Shown here piece after piece: positions 63,074 to 64,000 of a DNA stretch of 64,000 nucleotides. Position numbers and translations under genes: made by a program. This DNA is from Crocosphaera chwakensis CCY0110 (lineage in GTDB: Bacteria; Cyanobacteriota; Cyanobacteriia; Cyanobacteriales; Microcystaceae), in the NCBI RefSeq assembly GCF_000169335.1, contig NZ_AAXW01000011.1, positions 1 to 64,000 of the forward strand, in the 5' to 3' direction. Under the pieces are notes generated by a model. The model was given only the letters and a program-made list of their open reading frames with translations. It searched no databases and was not told the DNA's origin. Each line of letters opens with the position of its first letter. Within the stretch, counting starts at the first letter, position 1.

Positions 63074-64000
63074 ATGAATCGAAAAACCCACGGTGCGATC
63101 GCTGCTGGACATCCTAAAACCGCCCAAGCTGGTCAACTGATGTTTGAGTTGGGGGGAAATGCTTTTGATGGGGCGATCGCTGCAATGTTAGCCTCTTTTG
63201 TCGTTGAATCTACCTTAACCTCTTCAGCCGGTGGAGGATTTTTATTAGCCCATACTCAAGAAAAAGAAAGTATTTTATTCGATTTTTTTTGTCAAACCCC
63301 TCGGATGAAAAAATCTATTGAGGAGATTGAATTTTATCCTGTTAGTATTAATTTTGGTGGGGCAACCCAAGTATTTCATATTGGTCGGGGTTCGGTGGCT
63401 ATTCCTAGTAGTTTAATAGGATTATTTGAGGTACATCAGCAACTGGGTAAGTTACCTTTTTCTACAGTAATAGAACCAGCCATTGACTATGCTAGAAATG
63501 GTTATAAAGTTACTCCTTATAATCGAGTTACATTTGAAATTTTAGAACCCATTTTAAGGGCTTCCCATGAGTCTCAAAAATTATATTTATCTAATAATCA
63601 ATTATTAAATATAGGAGACAGAGCCTATGTTAAAGATTTTGCCAATGTCTTAGAAGAATTAGCTAAAAAAGGAATCCAAGAATTTTATCAAGGTGATATC
63701 GCTCATCAAATGTTGCAAGATATGAAAGAAGGTGGTTATTTAACTCAAGATGATTTGACGCATTATCGTGTTATTAAAAGAAAGCCTCTACATATTAACT
63801 ATAGAGGTTATGAATTATTAACTAATCCTCCTCCGAGTTCAGGAGGTATTTTAATCAATTATGCTTTAAAGCTTCTAGAAACAGTTGATTTGAATGGTTA
63901 TGAATTTGGCAATCAAACCCATCTTCAATTATTAGCGACAGTGATGGCATTAACCAATGATGCTAGAAAAATAAAGTACGATAATTATGTTTATGAGAAA
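63074..64000 (+). CDS. ggt: Gamma-glutamyltransferase, N-terminal part
   Basis: 309 codons visible, running off the right edge in frame. MNRKTHGAIAAGHPKTAQAGQLMFELGGNAFDGAIAAMLASFVVES, SSAGGGFLLAH and the later NPPPSSGGILINYALKLLE are the N-terminal signatures of the Ntn-hydrolase gamma-glutamyltranspeptidase family; the catalytic Thr of the small subunit lies beyond the window. No signal peptide is visible, so it may be cytoplasmic. It acts in glutathione breakdown or transfer of gamma-glutamyl groups. The ftsH terminator lies upstream, so it has its own promoter in the 100-base gap. Confidence 0.9.
   Translation, partial: MNRKTHGAIAAGHPKTAQAGQLMFELGGNAFDGAIAAMLASFVVESTLTSSAGGGFLLAHTQEKESILFDFFCQTPRMKKSIEEIEFYPVSINFGGATQVFHIGRGSVAIPSSLIGLFEVHQQLGKLPFSTVIEPAIDYARNGYKVTPYNRVTFEILEPILRASHESQKLYLSNNQLLNIGDRAYVKDFANVLEELAKKGIQEFYQGDIAHQMLQDMKEGGYLTQDDLTHYRVIKRKPLHINYRGYELLTNPPPSSGGILINYALKLLETVDLNGYEFGNQTHLQLLATVMALTNDARKIKYDNYVYEK

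Noticed and set aside
1..64000. tRNA, rRNA or transposase genes
   Set aside because: I saw no cloverleaf-like or rRNA sequence and no transposase; the only mobile-element trace is the truncated integrase.

Overview
The window comes from a cyanobacterium. It is AT-rich, carries many GCGATCGC (HIP1-type) octamers, has heptanucleotide tandem repeats typical of cyanobacteria, and encodes a SmtA-type metallothionein, an HpnH hopanoid enzyme and other genes usual in unicellular or colonial forms such as Crocosphaera, Cyanothece or Rippkaea. The genus is an inference from general character, not from a marker gene.

Positions 1-19700 are mostly chromosomal housekeeping. They hold the end of a secreted cadherin-like/glycosidase protein, a membrane PIN-TRAM protein, HemW, a flavin reductase, a MIF-like tautomerase, an orphan DUF433 antitoxin, RadC, a small metallothionein, a truncated integrase, RsmA, a GPH-family sugar transporter, HpnH, a small coiled-coil membrane protein, the phosphate transporter genes pstC-pstA-pstB with a candidate Pho box, an LCP-family protein followed by a tiny membrane protein, and NadE.

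Positions 19704-59124 are one run of eleven minus-strand genes (about 39 kb) encoding a hybrid PKS-NRPS assembly line, with a type II thioesterase divergent at 59858. In transcription order: free ACP; PKS KS-AT-ACP; PKS KS-AT-KR-ACP; PKS KS-AT-DH-ACP; NRPS TubC-Cy-A(Cys)-PCP; PKS KS-AT-KR-PCP; NRPS C-A(Gly)-PCP-C; a free Fe(II)/2-oxoglutarate dioxygenase; NRPS Clike-A(Asp)-PCP; NRPS C-A(Gly)-PCP-C-dioxygenase; NRPS Clike-A(Asp)-PCP-reductase. The two condensation-like domains before the Asp A domains have lost the HHxxxDG histidines, as do the 'interface' domains that partner aspartate beta-hydroxylases in siderophore synthetases. The last domain resembles cyanobacterial acyl-ACP reductase, not a thioesterase or an SDR-type reductase. 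A 16/19 match to the Fur box lies just upstream of the first gene.

My reading is an iron-regulated siderophore pathway. The three first PKS modules could build a 6-alkylsalicyl starter (methylsalicylate logic spread over three modules), the Cys module would form a thiazoline, and two Gly-beta-hydroxyAsp units would follow before reductive release. Phenolate-thiazoline plus two beta-hydroxyaspartates would give six iron ligands. The two Gly A domains are identical over 1470 bp, so the two Gly-Asp bimodules were duplicated or recently homogenised. No phosphopantetheinyl transferase, exporter or TonB receptor lies in the window.

After the cluster come ftsH with a clear terminator, and the start of a gamma-glutamyltransferase gene running off the right edge.
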